This document shows, in pieces, positions 13,017 through 13,033 of a DNA stretch of 13,033 nucleotides (position 1 is the first letter of the stretch; each line of letters opens with the position of its first letter). Below the pieces are notes generated by a model. It made no database searches. It was given only the letters and a program-made list of their open reading frames with translations, and was not told where the DNA came from. This DNA is from Bacillota bacterium. Its GTDB lineage: Bacteria > Eremiobacterota > SpSt-956 > JAKJGF01. The stretch covers positions 1 to 13,033 of the forward strand of contig JAKPQU010000474.1 in the NCBI GenBank assembly GCA_029555925.1, in the 5' to 3' direction. Position numbers and translations under genes: made by a program.

Positions 13017-13033
13017 CGTGACGCGTAACGCGT
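13017..13033. repeat. Heptamer array cut by the window edge
   Basis: cgtgacg, cgtaacg and the start of a third unit. The last 19 bases of the window (13015-13033) are identical to 9733-9751. Confidence 0.7.

Overview
This A+T-rich bacterial stretch carries eight intact or near-intact housekeeping and signalling genes, two decayed toxin-antitoxin-like modules, and a dispersed family of seven-base repeats in its gaps. LCP (LytR-CpsA-Psr), RqcH and RsfS proteins, strong AGGAGG-type ribosome sites and frequent TTG/GTG starts would suit a low-GC, Bacillota-like bacterium. The lipoproteins and the archaeal/bacterial SIS-type phosphoglucose/phosphomannose isomerase do not settle the phylum, so I leave it open. 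There are no rRNA, tRNA, IS-transposase or CRISPR signatures.

Layout. 1-115 is the start of a minus-strand gene cut by the window edge, with its own promoter. 342-2266 holds a GyaR-type 2-hydroxyacid dehydrogenase and a glycine-zipper protein of unknown function, probably one transcript. It converges on a phosphoglucose/phosphomannose isomerase (2335-3387, minus). 3609-5641 is an accessory patch: a DUF4258 gene with an in-frame amber codon followed by an intact YgiT-type zinc-finger gene, an Rpn-family nuclease gene with a +1 frame break but an intact internal small protein behind a strong ribosome site, and an unusual small lipoprotein gene on the minus strand. 5949-7697 is rqcH. 7780-9690 (minus) is a membrane diguanylate cyclase (sensor-HAMP-GAF-GGDEF). 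10197-11051 is a lipoprotein, 11196-11561 is rsfS, and 11685-12971 (minus) is an LCP wall-polymer ligase.

Repeat system. Most intergenic gaps contain tandem degenerate heptamers of form NNNGTRA (TYACNNN on the other strand). When two arms occur together, the GTRA arm is always on the left and the TYAC arm on the right, so they can fold. One pair forms the terminator-like hairpin between convergent genes. One array supplies the stop codon of the diguanylate cyclase. Two arrays end exactly 5 bp upstream of a -10 hexamer in front of minus-strand genes. This repeat family is the most unusual feature of the window.

How the genes relate. RsfS (ribosome silencing) and RqcH (rescue of stalled ribosomes) both act on the large ribosomal subunit. 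The LCP protein and the sugar-phosphate isomerase serve the cell envelope and central carbon metabolism. There is no single operon: genes are mostly short units in alternating orientation separated by repeat-bearing gaps. All identifications come from reading motifs by eye; no database search was run.
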